Shown here piece by piece: positions 16,010-24,038 of a stretch of 64,000 nt of DNA. The translations under genes and the position numbers were made by a program. This stretch comes from Lachnospiraceae bacterium (GTDB lineage Bacteria; Bacillota; Clostridia; Lachnospirales; Lachnospiraceae), in the NCBI GenBank assembly GCA_017940415.1, contig JAGAYR010000021.1, forward strand, positions 1-64,000, in the 5' to 3' direction. Every line of letters starts with the position of its first letter. Positions within the stretch are counted from its first letter, which is position 1. The notes beneath the pieces are model-generated. The model was not told where the DNA came from, did no database searches, and saw only the letters and a program-made list of their open reading frames with translations.

Positions 16010-16965
16010 ACGGGAAAAATATCCTCGATAGCCTGATATAGGTCTTCCATAGCAAGAAGCTGACTTACTCTTCCTCTAAGTTTGGATGCACCGGGCATTC
16101 CATGGGTATACCAGGCAAGATGTGCTCTCATCTCACGAACCGCTGTATACTCGCCCTTGTATTTCATGAGAAGATCGGCATGCTTTATGGCAATCCTTCT
16201 TTTCTCCGAATTATCGGGAACGTAGATTTCTCGGCCTTCTTCGCAATCCCTGATCTGTCTGAATATTCAGGGATTACCTCTTGTAGCCCTGGCGATCATC
16301 ACCCCGTCGCATCCGGTCTCTGCCATCATCTTCATGGCACTTTCGGGAGAAGTGACATCACCGTTTCCGATAACAGGTACGCTTACCGCTTCTTTAACCT
16401 GTCTGATGATATCCCAATCCGCCTCACCGGCATAATACTGAGCCCTGGTCCTTGCATGAACCGCTATGGCGCTTACTCCCGCGTCCTCTGCGATCTTGGC
16501 AATCTCCACGGCATTTACGCTGTTTGCGTCCCAGCCTTTTCTGATCTTGACGGTAACGGGCTTTTTAGGTGAATTGTCCACCATAGCTTTTAAGATTTTT
16601 CCCGCAAGCTCGGGATTCTTCATAAGTGCGGAGCCTTCACCGTTGCCGGCAACCTTGGGAACAGGGCAGCCCATGTTCAAATCTATGATCTCAAAATCTT
16701 CATCCTGGAGCTGTGCAGTAACTTCTCCGAGAATATCGGGTTCGGATCCGAAGAGCTGCATGCTTACGGGATGTTCACTCTCCTCAGTCTTAAGCATGGA
16801 TTCGGTGTTCTTATTGTGATAAGAAATGGCCTTTGCACTTACCATCTCCGCACACACAAGACCGGCGCCCAGCTCGGAACAGATTATCCTGAATGCCGTA
16901 TCAGTGACTCCCGCCATGGGACCCAGGATATATTTATTTTTCAGTTCAACATTACCTATCTTCAA
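16006..16965 (-). pseudogene. dus: tRNA-dihydrouridine synthase (DusB-like) interrupted by an in-frame TGA
   Basis: The frame encodes a 319-residue Dus flavoprotein that reduces tRNA uridines with NADPH. Seen are PMAGVTD (about 16-22), the catalytic Cys in NMGCPVPKVAGNGEGSAL (C100), and RGNP at 229-232. Codon 233 is TGA (16267-16269), where the family has Trp (GNPWIF). The same frame then continues IFRQIRDCEEGREI to the natural TGA at 16006, giving the normal family length. Translation starts at TTG 16965, overlapping the previous stop. Without read-through the product lacks the C-terminal helical domain. A TGG-to-TGA point mutation or a sequencing error are the likeliest explanations. Confidence 0.85.
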
Positions 16966-17384
16966 AGTTCAAAACCCGTATCGATGGAAAGATCATCCAG
17001 AACCGTGGCAGCGTCCTCTTTCAGGATCAAAATCCTGTAATATGCGCTGAGGCAATCCAAGAGTTCTGCTCTGTTTTTACGGATCTGTCCTATCATAAGT
17101 CCCGCAGACACTTCATCATAAGTAATGTCTTCTTCCTCGCATCTGTTCTGAAGGCATACTTCGCCGTCGGGATCGAATGCGATCATAAATATGCCTCCGC
17201 AATCTTCGGTAAAAAGAACAGAAATGACATGAATGTCATCCTGAATGGATCTCGGAAGATTTGCGAACTTCTGATTAAAATAATATTTCTTATCATAGGA
17301 ATTGGCAGCGCACAGAACCATTCGTCCGTCTGCCATTCCTTCATCCTCGGTAACCGTTTCGTAGTTTTTAGTCTCTTCAGACAT
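16962..17384 (-). CDS. Conserved hypothetical protein between birA and dus
   Basis: 140 residues, acidic and soluble, with no membrane segment or catalytic motif that I recognise. The middle part reads VLCAANSYDKKYYFNQKFANLP followed by DDIHVISVLFTEDCGGIF. I recall small Lachnospiraceae proteins of this kind listed as a domain of unknown function (DUF6145), but this is memory and not a search. It starts at ATG 17384 with GAGGAG nine bases upstream. It overlaps birA by eight bases and the dus start by four, so all three are co-translated. No function is proposed. Confidence 0.6.
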   Translation of the reverse strand: MSEETKNYETVTEDEGMADGRMVLCAANSYDKKYYFNQKFANLPRSIQDDIHVISVLFTEDCGGIFMIAFDPDGEVCLQNRCEEEDITYDEVSAGLMIGQIRKNRAELLDCLSAYYRILILKEDAATVLDDLSIDTGFEL

Positions 17385-18435
17385 AACCGTACACTCCTCT
17401 TACGGATACTTCTCCGGAATTGATCTCGTGGATAATTCCGTCAGGGGTTTCAACCAGAAGTTCTCCGTTTTCATTTATTCCTCTTGCCAGGGCTTCATAA
17501 TCCCCGGAAGGGCTAAGTACTTTAACTTTCTTTCCCGCATTGACAAGGCGGTCCAGATACAAGCCTCTTACAAATCCCAGATCGCGCTCTTTTTCAAACT
17601 GCGTAAGGAGAGGTCCGAACTCGTTCATAACCTCCGCAATGAGAATGCTTCTTTTAACCTTCATATCCCATGCATCATCCAAAGCAATCGCAGTATTCCG
17701 GATCTCAGGTGCGAAATCTTGATGCCTTACATTGATACCGACACCGATGACCACATGTCTGATGTAGTCTTCTTCGCAGCTCATCTCAGTGAGCATTCCG
17801 CAACATTTCCTGCCGTCTATCACGATGTCATTGGGCCATTTGATAAGCGGTGAATCCGGAGTTCTGCCCGCAGTCCTTTTGCGGTTCGGTGCTTTTCTCG
17901 CCTGTCCGTCGTGAATCTTCTCCATCCCCCTGCATACCGCAAGTGCCATGAGAAGTGTCAGCATGGGTGCGCATTTGGGATCTATCTTGGGCCTTATCAT
18001 CAGTGAGAAGTAAACATTCACGCCATGGGGCGATTCCCAGGTGCGTCCGCGTCTTCCTCTGCCGAGACTCTGATCTTCGCTCACAACAAGAAGTCCGCCC
18101 TCTTCACCTGCTTCGGCACGTCTTGCGCATTCCGAGTTGGTAGAATCGATGGTATCGAAAAAGAGAACATCCCTTACACCGGACATTTCATCCAGACGGC
18201 TCTTGATCTCATGGGCAGAATAGATGTCCGCACTATCCGAATCTCCTGACTCGGCATTTTCTTCGATCAGTCTGTAACCTTTGTTGCGGACTGCCTCGAT
18301 GTGATAGCCTTCGCTTTCAAGAGACCTTATGGATTTCCATACGGCAGTGCGTGATACGTTTAAAATTTTACAAAGCTCCTGGCCGGATACGTAATCACCA
18401 TTCCGGCGCAGGAGCTCCAATATCTTAGCTTTCAT
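17377..18435 (-). CDS. birA: Bifunctional biotin ligase/biotin operon repressor
   Basis: 352 residues. An N-terminal winged helix-turn-helix (about 1-60, LCKILNVSRTAVWKSIRSLE) is followed by the biotin ligase domain with GRGRRGRTW (about 127) and KWPNDIVIDGRKCCGML (about 200), and a C-terminal SH3-like domain (about 300-350). It activates biotin to biotinyl-AMP, attaches it to carboxylase subunits, and should repress biotin genes. An Arg/Lys-rich insert of about 20 residues (around 178-197) breaks the catalytic domain before KWPND; such a loop is unusual but does not touch the motifs. The gene follows argF by two bases. Confidence 0.92.
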   Translation of the reverse strand: MKAKILELLRRNGDYVSGQELCKILNVSRTAVWKSIRSLESEGYHIEAVRNKGYRLIEENAESGDSDSADIYSAHEIKSRLDEMSGVRDVLFFDTIDSTNSECARRAEAGEEGGLLVVSEDQSLGRGRRGRTWESPHGVNVYFSLMIRPKIDPKCAPMLTLLMALAVCRGMEKIHDGQARKAPNRKRTAGRTPDSPLIKWPNDIVIDGRKCCGMLTEMSCEEDYIRHVVIGVGINVRHQDFAPEIRNTAIALDDAWDMKVKRSILIAEVMNEFGPLLTQFEKERDLGFVRGLYLDRLVNAGKKVKVLSPSGDYEALARGINENGELLVETPDGIIHEINSGEVSVRGVYGYV

Positions 18436-18437
18436 TT

Positions 18438-19427
18438 TTACAGAGTGGCATCCATTATTGCTTTGATAGTATGCATCCTGTTCTCAGCTTCAACGAAGAC
18501 CAGTGAATTAGCCGACTCGAATACTTCGTCGGTTACTTCCATCTCGTTAAGGCCGTATTTCTCGGAAATTTCTCTTCCAATCTTGGTTCCGAGATCATGG
18601 AAAGAAGGAAGACAATGCATAAAGATCGCATCAGAGCCTGCATTATCCATGATAGCCTTATCAACACGATATGCGGAAAGATCTGCGATTCTCTCTTTCC
18701 AGACATTCTCAGGCTCTCCGAGGGATACCCATACATCTGTGTAAATGATATCTGCACCCATGGATGCTGTAAGAGGAACATCGGTGATAACTATCTCGGA
18801 TCCGGTATCCTTGGCAATATCTCTTGCCTTCTGAATGTACTCATCGGCAGGCTGATATTTCTTGGGTGCACAGATCACACAGTTCATTCCGGTAAGTGCA
18901 CAAGCCACCATAAGTGAATTACCGGTATTGAGTCTTGCATCTCCCATATAGCAAAGAGTCAGTCCTTCGAGATGTCCGAAATGCTCTCTGATGGTGAGAA
19001 GGTCTGCCAGCATCTGTGTGGGATGGGACTCATTGGTAAGTCCGTTCCATACGGGAACCTTGGAATAATAAGCGAGCTCTTCTACGATGCTCTGCTCAAA
19101 TCCTCTGTACTCGATACCGTCATACATTCCCGCAAGAACTCTCGCGGTATCCGCAATGGACTCTTTCCAGCCGATCTGAGATCCGGCAGGATCGAGATAT
19201 GTTACATGCATTCCGAGATCATGAGCGGCAACTTCGAAAGAGCACCTTGTTCTGGTGCTGGTCTTTTCAAAGATCAGTGCGATATTTTTGCCGGTATGAT
19301 GGTCGGCAACGGAGATCCCGTTCTTTTTTTTATCTTTCAGATCTGCTGCAAGATCGAGGAGATAGAAAACTTCCTCTGTAGATAGATCTGCCATCTTGAG
19401 CAGGTCACGTCCTTTTAAATTAACCAT
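18438..19427 (-). CDS. argF: Ornithine carbamoyltransferase
   Basis: 329 residues, normal for the family. It makes citrulline from ornithine and carbamoyl phosphate in arginine synthesis. The carbamoyl-phosphate motif STRTR lies in FEKTSTRTRCSFE (about 55-67), with HPTQ about 135, DVWVSLGE about 233 and the ornithine loop MHCLPSFHD about 270. ATG 19427 is preceded by AAGGA; a longer frame to 19481 adds residues that do not fit the family. A catabolic role (arcB) is possible, but no arcA or arcC is present. It follows the SPFH gene by 11 bases. Confidence 0.94.
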   Translation of the reverse strand: MVNLKGRDLLKMADLSTEEVFYLLDLAADLKDKKKNGISVADHHTGKNIALIFEKTSTRTRCSFEVAAHDLGMHVTYLDPAGSQIGWKESIADTARVLAGMYDGIEYRGFEQSIVEELAYYSKVPVWNGLTNESHPTQMLADLLTIREHFGHLEGLTLCYMGDARLNTGNSLMVACALTGMNCVICAPKKYQPADEYIQKARDIAKDTGSEIVITDVPLTASMGADIIYTDVWVSLGEPENVWKERIADLSAYRVDKAIMDNAGSDAIFMHCLPSFHDLGTKIGREISEKYGLNEMEVTDEVFESANSLVFVEAENRMHTIKAIMDATL

Positions 19428-19438
19428 TTCATTATTCC

Positions 19439-20431
19439 TTACTGAGGGCAATCCTCGTATCCGTCGTGAGGAGCGATGCATTCGCCAACCTTAGCTACAC
19501 CGGGCTTTGCATTCTTTGCAGACTTGATGCCCTCTTCGAGAGCAACACCCATGCTTGCGATTCCGGAAAGATCTGCGGGAAGAAGGATGGTGGTAGCCTG
19601 TCCGTCTGCAACCTTTTCAAATGCTTCGAGGCTCTTGATCTTAAGAACGGCTTCATCCGCACCTGCTTCTCTGAGAAGGGTGATACCGTCTGCCTTAGCC
19701 TGCTGAACCTTGAGAATAGCAGCTGCCTGACCTTCTGCCTCGAGGATCATCTTCTGCTTGTGAGCATCAGCGTGAAGAATCATTGCCTGCTTCTCTGCTT
19801 CTGCGTTAAGAATTGCGGATTCCTTGTTACCTTCTGCCTCAAGGATTCTTGCTTTCTTATCACCTTCTGCTCTGGTAACGGCTTCACGTCTCTCACGCTC
19901 TGCCTTCATCTGCTTCTCCATCGCATTCTGAATCTCTGCGGGAGGAATGATGTTCTTAAGCTCTACACGGTTTACTTTGATTCCCCAGGGATCGGTAGCA
20001 ACATCAAGAGTGGATCTCATCTTGGTGTTGATGGTCTCACGGGAAGTAAGAGTCTCATCGAGTTCGAGGTCACCGATGATATTACGAAGAGTTGTTGCGG
20101 TGAGGTTCTCAATAGCGGACATGGGATTCTCAACGCCGTAAGCATAAAGCTTGGGATCGGTAATCTGATAGAAGACTACGGTGTCGATACGCATGGTAAC
20201 GTTATCCTTGGTAATAACGGGCTGAGGAGGGAAATCCGCAACCTGCTCCTTGAGGTTAACCTTACGTGCGATACGATCGAAGAAAGGCAGCTTCATGTGA
20301 AGGCCTACAGGCCAAGTCGACTGGTATGCACCAAGTCTCTCAACGATGTAAGCATTAGCCTGAGGAACTACCTTTACGCAGCTAACGATTACTACAAGAA
20401 AAAGAACCAATACAGCAATTATCCAACCCAT
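19439..20431 (-). CDS. SPFH/band-7 membrane protein (stomatin/QmcA-like)
   Basis: 330 residues. One N-terminal membrane helix (about 3-22) precedes the SPFH domain (about 25-190), which carries RVELKNIIPPAEIQNAM, followed by an Ala/Glu/Lys-rich helical coiled coil (about 185-270) and a short tail with two Cys. These proteins oligomerise into flotillin-like membrane assemblies. The NfeD-family gene lies directly upstream, the usual partner, so the two probably form one complex that affects membrane order. AGGAG precedes the ATG at 20431. Downstream argF is co-transcribed but not obviously related in function. Confidence 0.9.
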   Translation of the reverse strand: MGWIIAVLVLFLVVIVSCVKVVPQANAYIVERLGAYQSTWPVGLHMKLPFFDRIARKVNLKEQVADFPPQPVITKDNVTMRIDTVVFYQITDPKLYAYGVENPMSAIENLTATTLRNIIGDLELDETLTSRETINTKMRSTLDVATDPWGIKVNRVELKNIIPPAEIQNAMEKQMKAERERREAVTRAEGDKKARILEAEGNKESAILNAEAEKQAMILHADAHKQKMILEAEGQAAAILKVQQAKADGITLLREAGADEAVLKIKSLEAFEKVADGQATTILLPADLSGIASMGVALEEGIKSAKNAKPGVAKVGECIAPHDGYEDCPQ

Positions 20432-20461
20432 AACTTTTTTCTCCTTTTTTATCTTAAAAGA

Positions 20462-20974
20462 TCAGTCATCCTGTTCTTCTATATGCTCGGGGCTGAGAAG
20501 TACGTCGGACTTTTCAAGATGAATAAGGTCCTTGAGAGATTCATCAAGTTCAACAATAAGCTTAACTCCCTCGATCCTCTTGATAACGACAACCGCTTTC
20601 TCGGGAATTACCAGTCCGTCTTCTTCCGTTCTGGCACTCCAGTCAAGTCCGGATACGGTAACTTCTCCGATACCTTTGAGATTATCGATTTCGGAAACAA
20701 CGATGGCTCTTTGTCCGATAAGGCTGTCCGCATTGGTCTTGATACGGCCCTTGTTAAAGTACTTAACTGCAATGGGCTTTGTGAAGACCAGCAGAATCAC
20801 GCTCACGATGATGAAAGCTACGATCTGAACCCAGAAATAGGGACAGATGAATGCTATCAAAGCCGCTATCAGAGCGCCTCCCGCAAACCATACGCTTGTC
20901 AGACCCATAGTGATGAGTTCGACGATAGCACAGAGTGCAAGGACTACAAGCCAAAAAACTACCTGTTCAGTCAT
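20462..20974 (-). CDS. NfeD family membrane protein
   Basis: 170 residues with two to three N-terminal membrane helices (about 6-60) and a C-terminal OB-fold (about 80-150), the short NfeD form without a protease domain. It accompanies SPFH proteins and probably anchors or stabilises them. ATG 20974 (MTEQVVFW) has GGGAGGG nine bases upstream; a longer frame to 21007 lacks that site. Within the OB fold RAIVVSEIDNLKGIGEVTVSG shows the usual Gly-rich strand turn. First gene of the nfeD-SPFH-argF-birA-dus operon. Confidence 0.87.
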   Translation of the reverse strand: MTEQVVFWLVVLALCAIVELITMGLTSVWFAGGALIAALIAFICPYFWVQIVAFIIVSVILLVFTKPIAVKYFNKGRIKTNADSLIGQRAIVVSEIDNLKGIGEVTVSGLDWSARTEEDGLVIPEKAVVVIKRIEGVKLIVELDESLKDLIHLEKSDVLLSPEHIEEQDD

Positions 20975-21066
20975 CTTATTACCCTCCCGGAAAAATATAT
21001 CATACATTTTACCATATTTTCTTATATTTTCTTACTATAATTTAGTGTATTGACTCGAAAAAGCGC

Positions 21067-21109
21067 AAAAAAATAACCGCCAGCCATAGGCTGATGCGGT
21101 TATTTTTTT
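21067..21109 (-). terminator. Intrinsic terminator after the wall hydrolase gene
   Basis: Perfect outer arms of 14 bp (21067-21080 with 21096-21109), centred on ATAACCGC and GCGGTTAT, hold an inner CAGCC/GGCTG stem (21081-21085 with 21089-21093). On the minus strand the stem ends in a T-run. It lies 27 bp after the hydrolase stop. Confidence 0.8.
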
Positions 21110-21135
21110 AATCACTAAAGTATGTGGGCAATCGC

Positions 21136-22200
21136 TTAATAGAAAATATGATGTCCGATGGCGATTCCGGTGTGAGCTCCGTTATTGGTTCTGAAGTGGG
21201 TAAAGTCTCCTACGTTGGATACTCCGCTGAGGGCTTCCTGTGCGGCAAGTATACAGCTCTGCTTGATGTTTCCGGAGTTGTAAACCTGGTTAACTCTTCC
21301 GCTCATTGCAGGTGTGAACTGTCCGGATGCATAGATTACACCGTGAATGGTGTTGGGATATGCTGCAGATCTTACTCTGTTCATTACGACCGCACCTACG
21401 GCTACCTGACCTTCATAAGGCTCTCCGCCCGCTTCACACTGGATAAGTGCCGCAAGAAGGAGCATGTCGTCAGCGCCCGTCATATACTCGCCATAGTTCT
21501 GATGGCGTCTTGCTTCAGCCTCGGCTGCTTCCCTTGCTCTTATCTGAGCCATGGTCTCGCCGGCATCCACTTCAAAAGATATATCAACATATTCGGCGGC
21601 AACATATCCGTCGATATCGCCGTAATCCACATAAACCCATCCGGGTGTGGTCTGATCTACAACTTCAAGTATCTCGTTCTTGGGAACAACCGTAAGAACT
21701 TCACTGTCCAATGATCCCTCGGCGTGAACCCTGAGTGATGCTGTATTGACCACCGCAAAAGTCATTCCGACGTCAGCTGCCATTTCCTTGGCATCTTCCC
21801 CAAAAAGAAGATACTCATTCTCGACCCATCCGATGAGCTCGCCGGACTTAAGCAGTGACCATTCCTCTCCTTCTTCCAGGAGAATGCCTCCGCAGTCCTT
21901 GTACATTACGCCCATCTTCTCGGAATCGACGGTAGCTTCACTTCTGACATTTACGTAATTGCGTATATCAACCATTACCAGATCATCATTTTCAATCTCA
22001 TCCGGAAATAAAATCTGGAGCTCGGTAACGGTATCATCAATAACCTGGGAAGCATTAGAAGAATTAAGAACTTCCGAAGCACCGCCTCTTGCACCATCAA
22101 GAGGACCCGCACTTACGGTAAGTCCGGTGAAAGGAGACATGAGGCAAAGAATGCCTGCAGTCATACCTGATAAAATTTTCAAAGAAATATTATTCTTCAT
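21136..22200 (-). CDS. Secreted SH3b-domain cell wall hydrolase (SleB/CwlJ-type)
   Basis: 354 residues. An N-terminal signal peptide (about 1-30) leads to two SH3b domains (about 75-130 and 145-205), then a Glu/Ala/Arg linker and a C-terminal hydrolase_2 domain (about 240-354) with the catalytic Glu in ALIQCEAGGEPYEGQVAVGA. Family members (SleB, CwlJ) cleave peptidoglycan, mostly in spore cortex; the two SH3b repeats suggest a wall-binding role in growing cells instead. I choose ATG 22200 although its ribosome binding site is weak; a GTG at 22209 is an alternative. It is followed by a clear terminator and stands alone. Confidence 0.87.
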   Translation of the reverse strand: MKNNISLKILSGMTAGILCLMSPFTGLTVSAGPLDGARGGASEVLNSSNASQVIDDTVTELQILFPDEIENDDLVMVDIRNYVNVRSEATVDSEKMGVMYKDCGGILLEEGEEWSLLKSGELIGWVENEYLLFGEDAKEMAADVGMTFAVVNTASLRVHAEGSLDSEVLTVVPKNEILEVVDQTTPGWVYVDYGDIDGYVAAEYVDISFEVDAGETMAQIRAREAAEAEARRHQNYGEYMTGADDMLLLAALIQCEAGGEPYEGQVAVGAVVMNRVRSAAYPNTIHGVIYASGQFTPAMSGRVNQVYNSGNIKQSCILAAQEALSGVSNVGDFTHFRTNNGAHTGIAIGHHIFY

Positions 22201-22293
22201 CTCATGCACTAAGGCAGCACCAAGGTGTTACCTCTCTGTTACACAATTTTTACAGAATTGTTACAGCGCATGTATGATATCAAAACACTTTAT

Positions 22294-22875
22294 TTATGTC
22301 AACTTGAGATTACGGAGTGGAGGCAAAGGCACTTGATCACGCTGTGCGATGATAATTCCCTTATGACCGGCCACTTCTTTTATGTACGAAAATACTTTTT
22401 TTGTCATCTCATCGTCCATCCCCCTGAAGGGTTCGTCCATTATCAGAATGTCGGAAGGAACGGAAACCGCCCTTACAATGGCAGTGATTCTTCTGTGAAC
22501 AGGGGATAATTCACTCACCGGAATGGAAACTAAGTCCGCCGGCATGAGCTTTTCCAGTTCTTCCGCAGCAACCGCAACAGAGGTCTCAGGCCGCACTATT
22601 GCTACGTTTTCAGCTGCTGACATTTTGTCAAAAAGCCTGTCTTCCTGGAAAACTACACCCGCATTGACCCTGTCGTACTTATAATCCCCCAGAAGCCTCA
22701 CCCTTCCGGATGTGGGCTGCAGTGTTCCAATAATTATTGAGATCAAAGCCGTCTTTCCGCTCCCCTCAGGTCCCGATAGAAGCCATATGTCATCCGAAGA
22801 TACCTCCCAGGAGATATCCTTCAGAATTTCTTTTCCTTCAGATGTATAAGATACATTTTCAACTTCTATCGTCAT
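22294..22875 (-). CDS. Degenerate ABC transporter ATPase (orphan)
   Basis: 193 residues, somewhat short for an ABC ATPase. Walker A is intact (GPEGSGKTAL, about 34-43) and Walker B is ILIMDEP (about 144-150). The signature reads LSPVHRRI instead of LSGGQ, and the H-loop region reads IIIAQRD with no His. These losses argue against normal ATP hydrolysis. No complete permease or binding-protein gene is adjacent; only a 36-residue permease remnant remains upstream. ATG 22875 has AAGGG eight bases before it. By overall pattern it resembles the nitrate/taurine group. It is probably a decaying gene, although a regulatory role for an inactive ATPase cannot be excluded. Confidence 0.7.
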   Translation of the reverse strand: MTIEVENVSYTSEGKEILKDISWEVSSDDIWLLSGPEGSGKTALISIIIGTLQPTSGRVRLLGDYKYDRVNAGVVFQEDRLFDKMSAAENVAIVRPETSVAVAAEELEKLMPADLVSIPVSELSPVHRRITAIVRAVSVPSDILIMDEPFRGMDDEMTKKVFSYIKEVAGHKGIIIAQRDQVPLPPLRNLKLT

Positions 22876-23003
22876 GTCGAATCCCTTTTCATATAGCAAG
22901 AGCCGGCCAACAACTTTCTCACCGACTTAATTTATCATTGCTCCAATCTGAAACCGCGAAACTGTTCTGCCATTTAGGGGGTGACGCGAATGCATAAGTT
23001 GTC

Positions 23004-23113
23004 GAGACAGTTGTCTCTGACAGGATGTCAGATAGACTTGCCGCATGTACAAGGAAGTACATGCAAGTCCTGTGGCAGGACCCTATGAAACAGCAGAACC
23101 GTCCCCCTGTTTC
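23004..23113. repeat. Cluster of five small palindromes (REP/MITE-like)
   Basis: Five inverted repeats fill 110 bp: GAGACAGTTGTCTC (23004-23017); CTGACA/TGTCAG (23017-23031); GACTT+GCATGTAC paired with GTACATGC+AAGTC across a three-base bulge (23035-23069); GTCCTG/CAGGAC (23067-23081); and GAAACAG/CTGTTTC (23087-23113). The third and fourth share bases 23067-23069, so they cannot form together. No coding frame is supported. The GAAACAG...CTGTTTC end borders the permease remnant and overlaps its stop codon by two bases. I recall similar GGGACGGTTCTG-type palindromes as dispersed repeats in Clostridia, but cannot check copy number. Confidence 0.55.
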
Positions 23114-23222
23114 ACTTGCCTTTTCTGAACAGTGAGGGCAGAATAATGTACTTGAAGATCCGAAACTTGGGCATATGGAAAACCTTGGCCATTTCGAGAA
23201 GCTGCTTGTCCTCTTTTGTCAT
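23112..23222 (-). pseudogene. ABC transporter permease remnant (36 residues)
   Basis: A 36-codon frame with GGAGGAAC six bases before its ATG. The ATG (23220-23222) overlaps the TGA of the upstream methyltransferase as ATGA. The product contains LLEMAKVFHMPKF and RIFKYIILPSLF, which match the cytoplasmic EAA loop of binding-protein-dependent permeases (E-x-A-x3-G/F...I-x-LP). Everything else of a roughly 250-residue permease is missing: no membrane helices remain, and a palindrome cluster starts at its stop codon. With the degenerate ATPase downstream it is best read as the remains of one transporter operon. It may still be translated. Confidence 0.6.
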
Positions 23223-24037
23223 CTGTTCCTCCTCTGCCTTGCGGCTTCATATGAAAGAATCGCAGCCGACACTGCCGCGTTCAAACTCTCTGTTTTTCCG
23301 GACATGGGAATATAGATTCCCTTGGATGCCGCCTTGGTGACTTCCTCCGACAATCCGTTCCCTTCGTTTCCTATAAGAAGCGCTGCGGGAGCCGTCAGAT
23401 CGCATTTGTCATATTCCGAGGCTGCATCAAGTCTTGCCGCATAGCAGCTGATGCCCTCCGATTCCAATTTCCTTACCGAAGATGCAAGATCTTTCGTGAT
23501 CACAAAAGGCATTCTGAAGATGGCGCCCATGGTTGACCTGACCACCTTGGGACTTAATGGATCGGCGCATCCTTCGGATAAAAGAATACCGGTTACGCCT
23601 GCTGCCTCCGCAGTCCTGAATATGGTCCCCACATTTCCGGGATCCTGGATATCCTCCAAAATAAGGATGAGCGAAACGCCCTTTGTAATGTCTTCTTTCT
23701 TATAAGAAAGAGTTCTTAAAACGGCAAGCATGCCCTGGGGTGATTTCTGGCTTGAGATCTTCTCGAATACATGATCCGAAACCTTGATGACGGCTTCATC
23801 GGGGAGTGAAGATCTGAGCTCGTTAAACTTCTCCCACAGATTTCCTTTCTCTGACTCAAGCTCCTGAAGGCAGCTTTCCGATACAAAAATCTCCCGGACC
23901 ATTTCACCGGGAGATTCAATTACAAGCTTGGTACCTTCCGCAATGAAAACTCCGTCTTCTTTTCTGACGGAAGCTTTCTGCGAATAAAGGGCTATGCGTT
24001 TTATTTTTTCATTGGATGTTGATGAGATAAACTGCAT
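23219..24037 (-). CDS. TrmH/SpoU-family RNA 2'-O-methyltransferase
   Basis: 272 residues: an N-terminal substrate-binding domain (about 1-105) and a C-terminal SPOUT methyltransferase with the knot. Motifs are LILEDIQDPGNVGTIFRTAEA (motif 1, in LEDIQDPGN), LLIGNEGNGLSEEV (motif 2) and IPMSGKTESLNAAVSAAILS (motif 3). It methylates a ribose in rRNA or tRNA with S-adenosylmethionine; the nucleotide is not predictable here. ATG 24037 lies one base after the proC stop with AGGAAA inside proC. It is co-transcribed with proC upstream and the permease remnant downstream. Confidence 0.9.
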   Translation of the reverse strand: MQFISSTSNEKIKRIALYSQKASVRKEDGVFIAEGTKLVIESPGEMVREIFVSESCLQELESEKGNLWEKFNELRSSLPDEAVIKVSDHVFEKISSQKSPQGMLAVLRTLSYKKEDITKGVSLILILEDIQDPGNVGTIFRTAEAAGVTGILLSEGCADPLSPKVVRSTMGAIFRMPFVITKDLASSVRKLESEGISCYAARLDAASEYDKCDLTAPAALLIGNEGNGLSEEVTKAASKGIYIPMSGKTESLNAAVSAAILSYEAARQRRNR

Positions 24038-24038
24038 A

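Noticed and set aside
16267-16269. TGA read as selenocysteine or a genome-wide Trp codon
   Set aside because: The aligned residue is Trp, not Cys; other genes end on TGA (often ATGA overlaps) and use TGG for Trp, so reassignment is unlikely.
19466-21040. 524-codon plus-strand frame antisense to the SPFH and nfeD genes
   Set aside because: It is exactly opposite two clear genes and has low-complexity Leu/Cys-rich content with no known motif; a by-product of codon usage.
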